The notes below the pieces were generated by a model. That model worked only from the letters and a program-made list of their open reading frames with translations, did not search any database and was not told where the DNA came from. 43,870 nucleotides of DNA from an uncultured Methylococcaceae bacterium (GTDB lineage: Bacteria > Pseudomonadota > Gammaproteobacteria > Methylococcales > Methylomonadaceae): positions 1-43,870 of the forward strand of contig CAIMEB010000023.1 in NCBI GenBank assembly GCA_903839855.1, written 5' to 3'. Shown piece after piece: positions 16,439 through 25,262 of the stretch (its first letter is position 1; each line of letters begins with the position of its first letter). Position numbers and translations under genes: made by a program.

Positions 16439-16993
16439 TTAAACTGACTTTGCCGAATCAGGCAACAACTGTGGTGTTATCTCTGACAGCCAGGTTTTAA
16501 CCCGCTCTTCCGTTAAGAAGGGTTGCGTCCGTTGGTCTAGCACCAACCCCACAAACTGATTATCGATAATCGAATCAGAATGTTTAAACTGATAACCTTC
16601 TGTACTCCACGAGCCTATTATGGTGGCGCCGTAACCATAAAATACCCGATATAACTGAATCAAGGAACTGGCAAAGCGAGACGCATACCGTTCCTGATTA
16701 CCCAAACCAAATAAAGCCACACGCTTACCTTTTAAATCGACATCATCCAGATAAGGCACAAACTCCTGCCAGTTCGCTTCCATACAGCCGACCGCAAGCC
16801 CCGGTAAATCACCCACCCCATAACTGGGTGTGCCCAGAATTAAGGCATCATACTTTAATAATTCGGTGATTGTTGTACGGTTGATATTTTTAGGTTTGTC
16901 GGCCAGTTCTTCACCTAACAAACTGTAGATCTTTTTAGCGACTAAACGTGTACTACCGGTATCTGTTCCAAAAAATATGCCTATTTTACTCAT
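16439..16993 (-). CDS. Long-chain flavodoxin
   Basis: Small FMN protein that shuttles low-potential electrons, 184 residues, the long-chain (FldA/NifF-like) class. The FMN phosphate loop is GTDTGSTR (9-16); the aromatic FMN-stacking region lies around LGTPSYGVGDLPG and LFGLGNQERYASRF, and the long-chain insertion follows near IIGSWSTEGYQF. It is convergent with cimA across 12 bases. Partners could include ferredoxin reductase, pyruvate oxidoreductases or radical SAM enzymes such as IspG/IspH; none is in the window. Confidence 0.93.
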   Translation of the reverse strand: MSKIGIFFGTDTGSTRLVAKKIYSLLGEELADKPKNINRTTITELLKYDALILGTPSYGVGDLPGLAVGCMEANWQEFVPYLDDVDLKGKRVALFGLGNQERYASRFASSLIQLYRVFYGYGATIIGSWSTEGYQFKHSDSIIDNQFVGLVLDQRTQPFLTEERVKTWLSEITPQLLPDSAKSV

Positions 16994-17313
16994 AAATCAC
17001 CCGTGCTTCAGATTGTGGGATAAGACGCTATGGTCATTACAAGTAAGAAATGCAAATTTTAAGCCAGTATCATAAGAAATATTTTGTGTTAAATATGAGT
17101 AAGATAGATTTGTTTAGGTTAAAAACATCTTTAGGATAATGCCATTATTCCGACAATTACGTGATTAACTGGATGATTTACGACATAGACCGGGTAATAC
17201 GATATTCAATGCTGGGAACGCCATGTCCCATGCCATTCCGGTGATTTAGTGTCTAAATTATCATGAATAAGAAAGCCCTCTTGTTGTAATATCGTTGGCT
17301 TTGTAGCTGAGAC
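16994..17313. other. Intergenic region with an antitoxin-like gene relic
   Basis: About 320 bases between the flavodoxin gene and hepT. The part near 16994-17110 is AT-rich and should hold the flavodoxin promoter. The part 17200-17313 contains, on the minus strand and in frame with the end of hepT, a short open stretch (TKPTILQQEGF, then HDNLDTKSPEWHG) ending in a stop; see the separate pseudogene entry. No other gene is supported. Confidence 0.5.
17205..17313 (-). pseudogene. Relic of an antitoxin-like gene (PEW motif)
   Basis: The minus strand reads directly after the hepT stop into TKPTILQQEGFLIHDN and LDTKSPEWHG before a stop codon. The DNA at 17231-17280 matches 18301-18350 at 38 of 50 positions, including 14 identical bases at one end, and there it encodes NRDDLDVESPEWQGD of the antitoxin-like frame. 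It has no start codon of its own. I read it as a decayed paralogue of that gene's C-terminal part. Confidence 0.5.
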
Positions 17314-17733
17314 TTATAGTAATTCCAAGGCCTGCCGCCATTCCAAAAACAAGGTTTCCATAATGGCATAATGCTTTTTGGTCACCACCGCCTGCACAAT
17401 GCCGTCGTTTAAATCTAAATAATCATGCACTAACACGTTACGGAAACCAACAATCTTGAGTAGCTCTTCATGTTGCGAGGTCGTTAAATCACCACGGCTT
17501 TTTAATTCGTCCAAGGCTTCACGTGATTGACTGACAGATAGCGTATATTTTTGCTGAACAAAATAACGTGCCATACCAATGAAAGATTCAATATAAACCT
17601 GCAAAGCTCGCTGTATTGCTAAAAAGTCACGTTCCGTCCACTTGTCTGCATTTTCACTGCTATATTCATCTAAGATACGTAACATTTTTCGTTGATGCCG
17701 AAGCAATGCCTGTTCATAGGCAATATCTCTCAT
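17314..17733 (-). CDS. hepT: HEPN toxin HepT of a type VII toxin-antitoxin system
   Basis: An all-helical HEPN-domain protein of 139 residues. The RNase/AMPylation motif RX4HXY is present as RNVLVHDY (Arg98, His103, Tyr105). In the characterised Shewanella system HepT is an RNase toxin that MntA inactivates by adding AMP to the Tyr of this motif. The open frame extends 22 codons further upstream, but MRDIAYEQALLRHQ is preferred: GGGAAAAAG precedes this ATG and it overlaps the end of mntA by 20 bases, the normal coupling of antitoxin then toxin. It is transcribed with mntA. All three motif residues are intact, so the toxin is probably active. Confidence 0.9.
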   Translation of the reverse strand: MRDIAYEQALLRHQRKMLRILDEYSSENADKWTERDFLAIQRALQVYIESFIGMARYFVQQKYTLSVSQSREALDELKSRGDLTTSQHEELLKIVGFRNVLVHDYLDLNDGIVQAVVTKKHYAIMETLFLEWRQALELL

Positions 17734-18112
17734 AGTCTTTTTCCCATTTTGACAAAATACTTTGTTCAACTCGTTTAACGTGCGGCACGTTACGATCAAA
17801 CCATTTAACCGCCGACATTAAGATGCTGTATTGCAAATAGACCGGTGCGGTTTCCAAGTCAATAACGCTGACGTGATTATAAAGTTTTAATTCGCGCTCA
17901 ATGGCCGCTTCTACCCACTGAGGGCGCAACAACCGTGCACTTGCATCCGGGATATACTCAGTAAATATAACAGCAATATCCCAATCACTGTTTTCATGGG
18001 CTGTTTGCTTAGCACGAGAACCATAAAGATAGATGGCATCAACTTGGGCGTGGGCATGAATAATATGAGTTATATTTCCAGGGAGCGTTTTCATCAAATC
18101 GCCATTACTCAT
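17714..18112 (-). CDS. mntA: MntA-type adenylyltransferase antitoxin (type VII TA)
   Basis: Minimal nucleotidyltransferase that neutralises HepT by AMPylation. The motif GSX10DXD is present exactly: GSRAKQTAHENSDWD, followed by IAVIF. The C-terminal part carries the RxVEQSIL and KWEKDYERY segment typical of the family. The frame reaches an ATG at 18139; the ATG ending at 18112 (MSNGDLMKTL) is preferred because AGGGAC lies upstream of it. It is the first gene of the pair and overlaps hepT. It belongs to a different branch from the orphan MNT gene 3 kb away. Confidence 0.9.
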   Translation of the reverse strand: MSNGDLMKTLPGNITHIIHAHAQVDAIYLYGSRAKQTAHENSDWDIAVIFTEYIPDASARLLRPQWVEAAIERELKLYNHVSVIDLETAPVYLQYSILMSAVKWFDRNVPHVKRVEQSILSKWEKDYERYCL

Positions 18113-18239
18113 AGTTGTTGTCCCTACGCAATTCGGCATTAATCATAGCAAAGGGTAACATAGGGCATAAAATTAATTCGTTGGTAAGGTAGGATCTATC
18201 CAGCTAGTTTACAGTTCATCTTTATCTTAATTCGTCAAT

Positions 18240-18461
18240 TTAGGAAAACTCAGCCCTGCCCTCTTCAATTTTATTTTTTCTTGCCGAAAGCACATCACCC
18301 TGCCATTCCGGTGACTCAACATCTAAATCGTCACGATTAAAAAAGCTATCCATTTCTTCTAGACTAATGGCTCCGCCTGGTTTAGGTACTATGCCTTTAA
18401 GTTGTCTGATCGACTGACCGATATTAGTTTCCAGATCATCCTCTTCAAACACTACAATCAC
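18240..18461 (-). CDS. Antitoxin-like / addiction-module protein, start codon unclear
   Basis: From a GTG the frame gives 73 residues with a C-terminal DLDVESPEWQGDVLSARK and KIEEGRAEFS, which resembles short addiction-module antitoxins ending in PEW-x-x-x-VL. The same frame stays open upstream to about 18539 and reads KIIRGIYENGRLNWLGAKP, which looks like the true N-terminus of such proteins (IRGIYENG-L), but the codon where ATG is expected is GTT and overlaps the hsdS stop. So the gene has either lost its start, uses a rare ATA/ATT start, or begins at the internal GTG. No toxin partner is adjacent. It lies in the same direction as hsdS, directly after it. Confidence 0.5.
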   Translation of the reverse strand: MIVVFEEDDLETNIGQSIRQLKGIVPKPGGAISLEEMDSFFNRDDLDVESPEWQGDVLSARKNKIEEGRAEFS

Positions 18462-18534
18462 TTTGGCTTTGGTAATGACAGGCTTTGCACCTAACCAATT
18501 TAACCGACCATTCTCATAAATACCTCGAATTATC

Positions 18535-19746
18535 TTAACGGTTCAATACGTAGTGGCTCTTGACCTGTACCTGCCCATTCATCAGCATAGGCAATAACCA
18601 GTCACGGAGTTCGGCAAGAGTTTGGTTTTGTCTTTCAAGATTGTCTTGTCGGTTGAAAATATTTTCAACCATTGAAGTATAATTTTGGATAATCTCTGTA
18701 TCAGGCAAACCGACTTTAATTGCTTTTAAAGTTGATCCAGAGACCTCTTTAAATGTTGATCCCGCTGAATTGTTTTCAATAGTTGGAATCATATTTTGGA
18801 TGCTGTAATAAACATATTCCGTTGAATAACCATTTCTGGGTACAAATGATTTAAAGCCCTGATTAGTTGTAACATGCTCTCTTGAAATTGCTAAATAACC
18901 AATGGGAGCTCTTGAGCTAAGCAATATGGTTCCTTTAGGCATAATATTTAAGGAAGCCGCTTTTATCCCTTTATCACTTACATCCAATTCACCTCTAGTA
19001 ATAAATTTATTACCTGTATTTAAAGATAAATCTTTGGGGGTAATCCAAGCAGTACCATTAGAGGTAAAATAATCATCAATTTCTCTTGGTGGCGTACTTC
19101 CACCTATTATTTCACCTAAATCGAGTAATGTTCCTGATGTCCACCCCTCAGGAATAGCTCTTTTCAAGTCCTCATTCCAAACCATTTTACCGCCACTGGT
19201 TTTGTAGGGTTTGCCGTCTTTATCGGGAAAATCAAACTGCACAAACCAATAGTCATAAAGCGTTTTCGCCATCGCTTCTAGCTCGGTATTGATACGGTTG
19301 TTGAGTTCTATTTTTGAATCTAAGGCTGAAAGGACAGAGGATATTTTTTGTTGTGAATATAAATCAAGCTTAGCAATGCTTATATCATTCAAAATAGGCA
19401 TTGTTAAAAATTTAGTTTGAGACCCTTGGGCTTTTTCTTTTAATCGCTTCAATTCTAATTTTAAGGAATAAAAGATGTAATCTAAATCAAAATCAGGTTT
19501 GGCAGTTAAAATATAAGTTCTTTGATATGCATCAAATTTGCCATCAAAGCGATTGATATGAAAATTACCAGCCGCATTATTTCCGGCTATTAATATCACT
19601 GAATCATCAAATGAATAGGAATCGATTGTCAAAGGAGACGGAGCGCACGTATAAAATGGATATTTGCCACCTAAAACAAATTGATTAGAGTCTAACTTCC
19701 CAGTTGTAATATTACATATATTTCCAATCTTAAGTTTCTCAATCAT
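18535..19746 (-). CDS. hsdS: Type I restriction-modification specificity subunit (HsdS)
   Basis: Determines the DNA target of the type I enzyme. The 403 residues show the expected order: first target-recognition domain (1-130, starting IEKLKIGNICNITTGK), central conserved helix (LSALDSKIELNNRINTELEA), second target-recognition domain (about 200-360, starting IPEGWTSGTLLDLGEIIGG) and a second conserved helix near the C-terminus (LERQNQTLAELRDWLLPML). The two half-sites of the recognition sequence cannot be read from the protein. It lies 162 bases after hsdM, separated by a REP-like pair. Confidence 0.94.
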   Translation of the reverse strand: MIEKLKIGNICNITTGKLDSNQFVLGGKYPFYTCAPSPLTIDSYSFDDSVILIAGNNAAGNFHINRFDGKFDAYQRTYILTAKPDFDLDYIFYSLKLELKRLKEKAQGSQTKFLTMPILNDISIAKLDLYSQQKISSVLSALDSKIELNNRINTELEAMAKTLYDYWFVQFDFPDKDGKPYKTSGGKMVWNEDLKRAIPEGWTSGTLLDLGEIIGGSTPPREIDDYFTSNGTAWITPKDLSLNTGNKFITRGELDVSDKGIKAASLNIMPKGTILLSSRAPIGYLAISREHVTTNQGFKSFVPRNGYSTEYVYYSIQNMIPTIENNSAGSTFKEVSGSTLKAIKVGLPDTEIIQNYTSMVENIFNRQDNLERQNQTLAELRDWLLPMLMNGQVQVKSHYVLNR

Positions 19747-19780
19747 GCCTCAACCCTCCAATAAACACGGAAGATAGACA

Positions 19781-19861
19781 GTAGCCTCGATGAAGTGCAA
19801 CGTAATCGAGGATTTGCAGAGTTAGACAGCCCTCGATTCCATTTCATTGCATCGAGGCTAC
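19781..19861. repeat. REP-like inverted pair between hsdM and hsdS
   Basis: The ends GTAGCCTCGATG (19781-19792) and CATCGAGGCTAC (19850-19861) are perfect inverted copies. Inside lie two hairpins, CCTCGAT...ATCGAGG at 19785-19811 and again at 19831-19857. The layout and wording resemble the widespread REP family that reads GTAGCCCGGATG...; this is a variant with TCGA in place of CGGA. It is different from the repeat at the left end of the window. It sits in the operon between two restriction genes, where it may affect mRNA stability or the HsdM to HsdS ratio. Confidence 0.8.
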
Positions 19862-19908
19862 TCTGTAACCAATGAATTTGTCCAACAGGCTGTTGCACAA
19901 TTTCTAAA

Positions 19909-21531
19909 TCACTCATACTTCAACCCCGCCAACTGGGTTTTTATATCCACTTCAAGTTGGGCAGACTCTTTAAACATCGCCTCTAAATTATTCGTAAAGC
20001 CCGCCATTTTCTCGGCAAACTGTTCAGGCGTAATATCGGTATATTCAATCTTTACATCAAAATACTGCCCTGCACTAAAGGAATAGTTTTTAGCCTTAAT
20101 GTCCTCGTAAGAGACCACCACCGTAAAATCATCAACGGCTTCGTGACGGTTAAAGGTGTTAATAATCAGTTGTTCTTCTTCGGGTGATAACAGTGTTTTT
20201 TGATTCTTGCCATCTTTAACTTTAGTCCCCAATTTAGACGCATCCATTAACACAATGTCGCCTTTGGTATTGGTTTTATCAATAAATAATATGGACACAT
20301 TCGTGCCGGTGGTGGCAAAGATATTGCTCGGCATGGACACCACGCCACGAAGCATTCTGGATTCAATCAGCTTTTCACGAATTTTCTTTTCTATCCCGCT
20401 TTGAGCCGTAATAAAACCGGTCGGCACGACAATCCCGGCTTTACCGGTCGCTGATAACGAGACGATGATGTGTTGAATAAACAGCAGATAAATCGACATT
20501 TTGTCTTTATCTTTATTAGGCACATTCGGAATCCCCGCAAAGAAGCGCTCTTTGTTTTGCGGTTTATCAAGGTCAGACACGTAATCACTAAAATCCAGCT
20601 TGAACGGAGGATTAGACACAATGTAATCAAAGGTCATCAACTGGTCGCCTACTTTGTGGTAGGGCAACAGCATTGTGTTTCCTTGAATAATGTTTTGAAT
20701 GGAATGCACCAGATTATTTAAAATCAGATTCAGCCGTAACATGCTGCTGGATTTTTGAGAAATATCCTGAGAATAAATCGTACACCGGTCTACACCAATC
20801 ACATGCGCCAAGGTCATCAATAACATGCCAGAACCCGCCGCACAATCATAGCAGGTCACATTATTGACCGGTTCTGGCACCAGGATCGAAGCCATAATAA
20901 TAGAAACGGCGTGAGGACTAAAATACTCGGCATATTTACCGCCGCCATCTTTGTTATAGTCTTTAATCAGGTATTCAAAAATGGTCGCGAAGAAATCAAA
21001 TTTCTGGTTAAAGATTTGCTCAAAACTAAAGTTGACCAATTGATTAACGATGGCTTTACAGAAATTATCACGCTGTGAACTGTCGGTAATGTAATTGCTG
21101 AGTTCATTATCAAACAAGGTAATCTTGGCACCGGTGCCGGTTTTAACCGAGAAGATGTCATTATTAAAAATGGCAATATTGCGTAAGGTGTCATCAAACA
21201 GTTTTGCAAAGTCTTCGGTATCCTGTTGGTTAAACAGATTGGATAAGTAATGTTCCCGCTTTAATTTAGCACTGTCGGGACTCATCCGCATCAATAACAA
21301 TTGATATTGTGCATCGGTATAACCGGCAATGGCTTGCTCCCAGTTGTCGGCTGTTTTTAATTTGGCATCGATTGATTTCACTTCATGCACAAACTTGTCA
21401 TTCATGAATTTATATAAAAAAACCTGGGTGATGATTTTAAATTCATTACCATCATTGCCCAACCCATAAGAGGTACAAACACCTTTCAGGTTATCAATCA
21501 GTGCTTTTGTTTGGGTTGTAAAGTCTTGCAT
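19909..21531 (-). CDS. hsdM: Type I restriction-modification methyltransferase subunit (HsdM)
   Basis: N6-adenine DNA methyltransferase of the type I complex. An N-terminal helical HsdM_N domain (LIDNLKGVCTSYGLGNDG onward) is followed by the Rossmann methyltransferase: SAM-binding motif I CYDCAAGSGMLLMTLAHV and catalytic motif IV SNPPF. About 540 residues is normal. The frame opens two codons earlier at another ATG; the ATG ending at 21531 overlaps the hsdR stop as TAATG, a standard coupling, and is preferred. It is in the same transcript as hsdR and, across the REP pair, hsdS. Confidence 0.95.
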   Translation of the reverse strand: MQDFTTQTKALIDNLKGVCTSYGLGNDGNEFKIITQVFLYKFMNDKFVHEVKSIDAKLKTADNWEQAIAGYTDAQYQLLLMRMSPDSAKLKREHYLSNLFNQQDTEDFAKLFDDTLRNIAIFNNDIFSVKTGTGAKITLFDNELSNYITDSSQRDNFCKAIVNQLVNFSFEQIFNQKFDFFATIFEYLIKDYNKDGGGKYAEYFSPHAVSIIMASILVPEPVNNVTCYDCAAGSGMLLMTLAHVIGVDRCTIYSQDISQKSSSMLRLNLILNNLVHSIQNIIQGNTMLLPYHKVGDQLMTFDYIVSNPPFKLDFSDYVSDLDKPQNKERFFAGIPNVPNKDKDKMSIYLLFIQHIIVSLSATGKAGIVVPTGFITAQSGIEKKIREKLIESRMLRGVVSMPSNIFATTGTNVSILFIDKTNTKGDIVLMDASKLGTKVKDGKNQKTLLSPEEEQLIINTFNRHEAVDDFTVVVSYEDIKAKNYSFSAGQYFDVKIEYTDITPEQFAEKMAGFTNNLEAMFKESAQLEVDIKTQLAGLKYE

Positions 21532-24500
21532 TACCATTGAGGATTGCCTTGATATTCGTTTAGGTATTCTTTGACTAAGCAGTCGTTAATATACAGTGCG
21601 GTTTCGGGTGCCAAGTCTAGTTGCGATTGTTCAAAGCCATCAAAGACCACGTTCATCATCAGGCCTTGAAAATAATTTTCGTTATTCAATAATTTGCTGT
21701 TCATCAGAATCTTATTATCAGCCTTTTGCTTGATAGTCATCAGTGTGGCGCCTATTTCACTTTCTTTATGGCCCAGATTGCCCCGTTCTAGCAAGCGTTT
21801 ATGAATACGGGCATACTTGGCATCATGGTTATATTTGGCTTTAAGCAAATTGTTTTTTCGATTGAGTTCTGCGCCCGCCGCCTGTATTTTTTGCAGCGCT
21901 GTCATGTTCTGCTTCATCTCTTCCTGGGTTATTTCATCAAGATTCTTTTTAGCAAACAAGCGTTTTAACTCTTCATAGAGGGTTATAAACTCAGGATCTT
22001 GCTGATCAAAATTACTGTTTAAGGCTTCACGGGTTTTACGCAATGTATCTTTAAGCTGATCGGCAATAACCATTTCTGCTTCTGATACCTTACGAAATAA
22101 AAACAACACGTTTTCTAAAGCGACATTCAGCAGATTAGTGTTATCCACACTATGCTCTACAGATTCTTTTAAATTCAGCAGTTCAAGATGGTGTGCGGTT
22201 TCATTATAAAGCTGATGGAGTTTTTTAAAATCGACGGCTTCCAGAATGTCAAAATGACCGGACAAGCGAATCAGGTTATACAGGTTTTTAGCATTTTCTA
22301 AAGACTTCTTAATTTCCAGTACGGTCTTACGATCTTGAATCTGGCTGATTTGCTGTGAGAAATGTTCTGCATTGGTTAAGTCATAAGGATATAAATGCTC
22401 GTAGATGTCCTTGATCTCGCTTTCTATTTCTTCTTTAGATTTAAAAAGCTGAGTATAGTTGACCATTTCATCACCCAACTCGGCTTGCAGTTCAGCAAAA
22501 TACGCTTTATTGGTGGTGTCAAATTCTTTGCGGATGTCCGCAAAATCAACCACGTAACCGTATTTAAAATTTTTATAAGGTCGATTAACGCGAGTTAAGG
22601 TTTGTAACAAGTTATGACTTTTAATGACTCGACCAACGTACAGCTTTTTAAGTCGCTTGGAATTAAAGCCGGTGAGTAGCATGTTGTAGACAAAGATTAA
22701 GTCAATTTTACCGTCTTTAAAATCAGAGACCTCCTGTTTTCTATCGGCTTTGCTACCAAAATCATGCAACATCAAGGAGGCAATAAGCGGCTTTTGCTGG
22801 GTTATTAAATAGCTACGATAAGGGGCAGCGACTTCTGCAACCTTTGCGAGTAGCGGCACTTCTTCAATGGTCTTTTGGGTCGGGTTGTATTTGCTGATAA
22901 AAATCTCAAATAACTTTCTGGCCTGTGCTGAGCTATCACAGACAATCATACCGCCCATGGTTTGATCACCTAACCGGTTTCGGCTCTGGACAAAATCTTC
23001 AACGATATAATCCAATAAGGGTTCTACAAATTTTTCATGGGCATAAAGTTGACGCTTATCGGTGGTGCCTTTTAATACCTCGACCTCTTTTAAGGCTTGC
23101 TGTAATTCCAGTTGGTATTTGGTTTCTATGCCTTCTCGTATGAGTTTTAAGGTATAACCGTCGGCAATAGAGGCGTTGTAATAATATTTGTGGATGTAAT
23201 CGCCAAAAGTATCGCGAGAACGTCGGTCACTGGCAATCAGTGGTGTGCCTGTTAAGCCAATCACAATGGCATTTCTGTCTGAGTTAATCAGATTAGCTAA
23301 GAAACTGCCCGTCGGGTTGTAACTGCGATGGACTTCATCCAAAAAGTAAATACGTTGGCTGTTGATATCGTAATCATTAAACTTGAGGACATGGCTATCA
23401 TCTTTAAACTTTTGAATATTGACAACGGTAATTTCCCGTTTACCCGATAAATTATGGATGGCCTGTTTGAGTCTAAAGTTTTTAACCAGATCGTCTTTTG
23501 AATTAATACTGTGTACGATCAAGCCACGACTAGAAAATTCGCTCTTGGCTTGCTCCATTAGATCAAGTCGATCCACAATAAAATAAAACTTGGGGACGAT
23601 GGCTTTCTGCTGAAAATAATCGGTTAAATAATGCACGTTGTAATACGATAAGGCGGTTTTACCTGAACCTTGTGTATGCCAGATAATGCCTTTTTTTAAA
23701 CCACTTTCAAGGGTTCGCTCTATGGCTTGGGTGGCAAATAATTGCGGATAACGCATGATATGCTTTTCAAGACCTTTAGCTTCCTGTACATAAGCCAGTC
23801 CATACTTTAACAGCAGCGCCAGTCTGTCTTTGCAAAAGAGCGACGTTAATAGCCGATTAGTAGGCGATTTGGGGTTTTTATTCGTGATAAATTCGGGCGT
23901 GTGTTTAATGGTTAACAGATTGTTATCCTGTAATACCTCGTTCTCTAGTTCATCCTTTTCGGGCGCTAATAGCGTTTGTAAATCAAAAGTCTGTTCTTCT
24001 CTGAAACAATTAAAATTAGCATTGGAATACGAGGTTGACGAATAAAACGCACCTTGAATAGGCTCAATGGATTCAAGGTCATATTCCATATTATTGGAAA
24101 AGACCAGGATTTGTGACAGGTTGATAAACTTACGAAACTTTTTATTTTTAAAACGGGTATTGATTCTGTTCCTTTCGGCCAAGATGCCTTCATGATTATT
24201 AGGTTTTTTGACTTCTATAAAAACCAAGGGCATCCCATTAATCAATAAAGTAATATCGGGGCGAAATTCGTCCTCCGCATTTTTATAAGTCAGTTCAGTG
24301 ACCACATGAAAGGTATTGTTACTGAAATCTTTAAAATCAATCAGCCTTATGCCAGAGGTGGCGGTCAGTAGACTGTAAAAGCCTTCGCCTAAGTCTTCAT
24401 TTTCTAAAACCAGCGATACATTTTCAAAAGTTCTATTAATGGCACTGGCATCGCTATCGGGATTTATTTTTAAAAGACTGGCTGAAAATATATCAGTAAA

Positions 24501-24614
24501 GATATTAGTGCTCTCGTCTCGCGGTGTTTGATTTAACGATAGATAAGAATAGCCTAAACGACATAAATGCAATATCGCCGGAATCTTGACTCGGGTATTT
24601 TCGTTAAAGCTCAT
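21531..24614 (-). CDS. hsdR: Type I restriction-modification endonuclease/translocase subunit (HsdR)
   Basis: Motor and nuclease subunit of the type I complex. Early in the protein lies the PD-(D/E)xK nuclease: RPDITLLINGMPLVFIEVKK, with Asp then ExK. The SF2 helicase part has Walker A IIWHTQGSGKTALSYY, the DExH box YFLDEVHRSY and GLTGTPLI, then the second RecA-like domain with VDFADIRKEFD, followed by a long helical C-terminus that binds HsdM. All motifs are intact. The open frame runs to 24695, but the ATG ending at 24614 is chosen: AGGATC precedes it and MSFNENTRVKIPAILHL matches normal HsdR beginnings. It is the first gene of the hsdR-hsdM-hsdS operon. Confidence 0.95.
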   Translation of the reverse strand: MSFNENTRVKIPAILHLCRLGYSYLSLNQTPRDESTNIFTDIFSASLLKINPDSDASAINRTFENVSLVLENEDLGEGFYSLLTATSGIRLIDFKDFSNNTFHVVTELTYKNAEDEFRPDITLLINGMPLVFIEVKKPNNHEGILAERNRINTRFKNKKFRKFINLSQILVFSNNMEYDLESIEPIQGAFYSSTSYSNANFNCFREEQTFDLQTLLAPEKDELENEVLQDNNLLTIKHTPEFITNKNPKSPTNRLLTSLFCKDRLALLLKYGLAYVQEAKGLEKHIMRYPQLFATQAIERTLESGLKKGIIWHTQGSGKTALSYYNVHYLTDYFQQKAIVPKFYFIVDRLDLMEQAKSEFSSRGLIVHSINSKDDLVKNFRLKQAIHNLSGKREITVVNIQKFKDDSHVLKFNDYDINSQRIYFLDEVHRSYNPTGSFLANLINSDRNAIVIGLTGTPLIASDRRSRDTFGDYIHKYYYNASIADGYTLKLIREGIETKYQLELQQALKEVEVLKGTTDKRQLYAHEKFVEPLLDYIVEDFVQSRNRLGDQTMGGMIVCDSSAQARKLFEIFISKYNPTQKTIEEVPLLAKVAEVAAPYRSYLITQQKPLIASLMLHDFGSKADRKQEVSDFKDGKIDLIFVYNMLLTGFNSKRLKKLYVGRVIKSHNLLQTLTRVNRPYKNFKYGYVVDFADIRKEFDTTNKAYFAELQAELGDEMVNYTQLFKSKEEIESEIKDIYEHLYPYDLTNAEHFSQQISQIQDRKTVLEIKKSLENAKNLYNLIRLSGHFDILEAVDFKKLHQLYNETAHHLELLNLKESVEHSVDNTNLLNVALENVLFLFRKVSEAEMVIADQLKDTLRKTREALNSNFDQQDPEFITLYEELKRLFAKKNLDEITQEEMKQNMTALQKIQAAGAELNRKNNLLKAKYNHDAKYARIHKRLLERGNLGHKESEIGATLMTIKQKADNKILMNSKLLNNENYFQGLMMNVVFDGFEQSQLDLAPETALYINDCLVKEYLNEYQGNPQW

Positions 24615-25262
24615 GCTGATCCTATTTAAAGTGGCTATCGCGAGTTGCTGGCAAACTATAATGAAGGCATCATAGCAAATAACGCCCCTACTCACTATGA
24701 TTCAAAAAACACCCCTAAAGTGATCGATGAAACCCATTCATGGACTCACTTAATTTTCATCCTCAAAAATAAATAGTTCCGTTACATATCAACCACTCAG
24801 AAGCCTTTTCTCGTATTATCCTGAAAATAAAACATTTTTTAACTATCCCTTATCTAAAATAAGGCCTATAGTCTCGGTGTCAGTTATGTTTTGCTGGGTA
24901 TTGGCACTATTTGTACCTGTTTTAGTTGTTAATAGAGCGGTGATGCAACTGATTTTAGAATCTTGATCCTGATGGTTAGGGGTATTTTTAGGGTTGGTGG
25001 TTGAATAAACCACAAAACTTGCTCTACTCAAGCCGTTCGGTGCTTGTCACAGGGGGGTTATTAGCCCTATTAGGGGGCATATCAGCTACCCAATACGTTT
25101 CAAAGAGGTGTTAGCCTTCTCTCTCCAGGTATTATAGACGGCTACAAAGCAGCAAGGATGGCTCAAAAGTAATTTTTATAAGTGTGCGTAAGGTCTGGAG
25201 TTCTCTCTACAGACATTGAGAATGCCAGTTATTTTGTTTTCTTAATAAAGGATTGAAGTATT
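24615..25262. other. Divergent intergenic region, no supported gene
   Basis: About 650 bases between hsdR (leftward) and the 231-residue protein gene (rightward). A minus-strand frame of 62 codons at 24843-25031 lacks a clear ribosome site and resembles no family known to me. Visible structures are a hairpin GTGGTT/AACCAC at 24997-25013 and the palindrome CCCTATTAGGG at 25065-25075. The rest is AT-rich. It should contain the hsdR promoter and a long leader or promoter for the gene at 25263. Confidence 0.5.

Noticed and set aside
24843-25031. Minus-strand frame of 62 codons upstream of hsdR
   Set aside because: It has no convincing ribosome site, no recognisable domain and a Thr/Asn-rich composition typical of chance frames.
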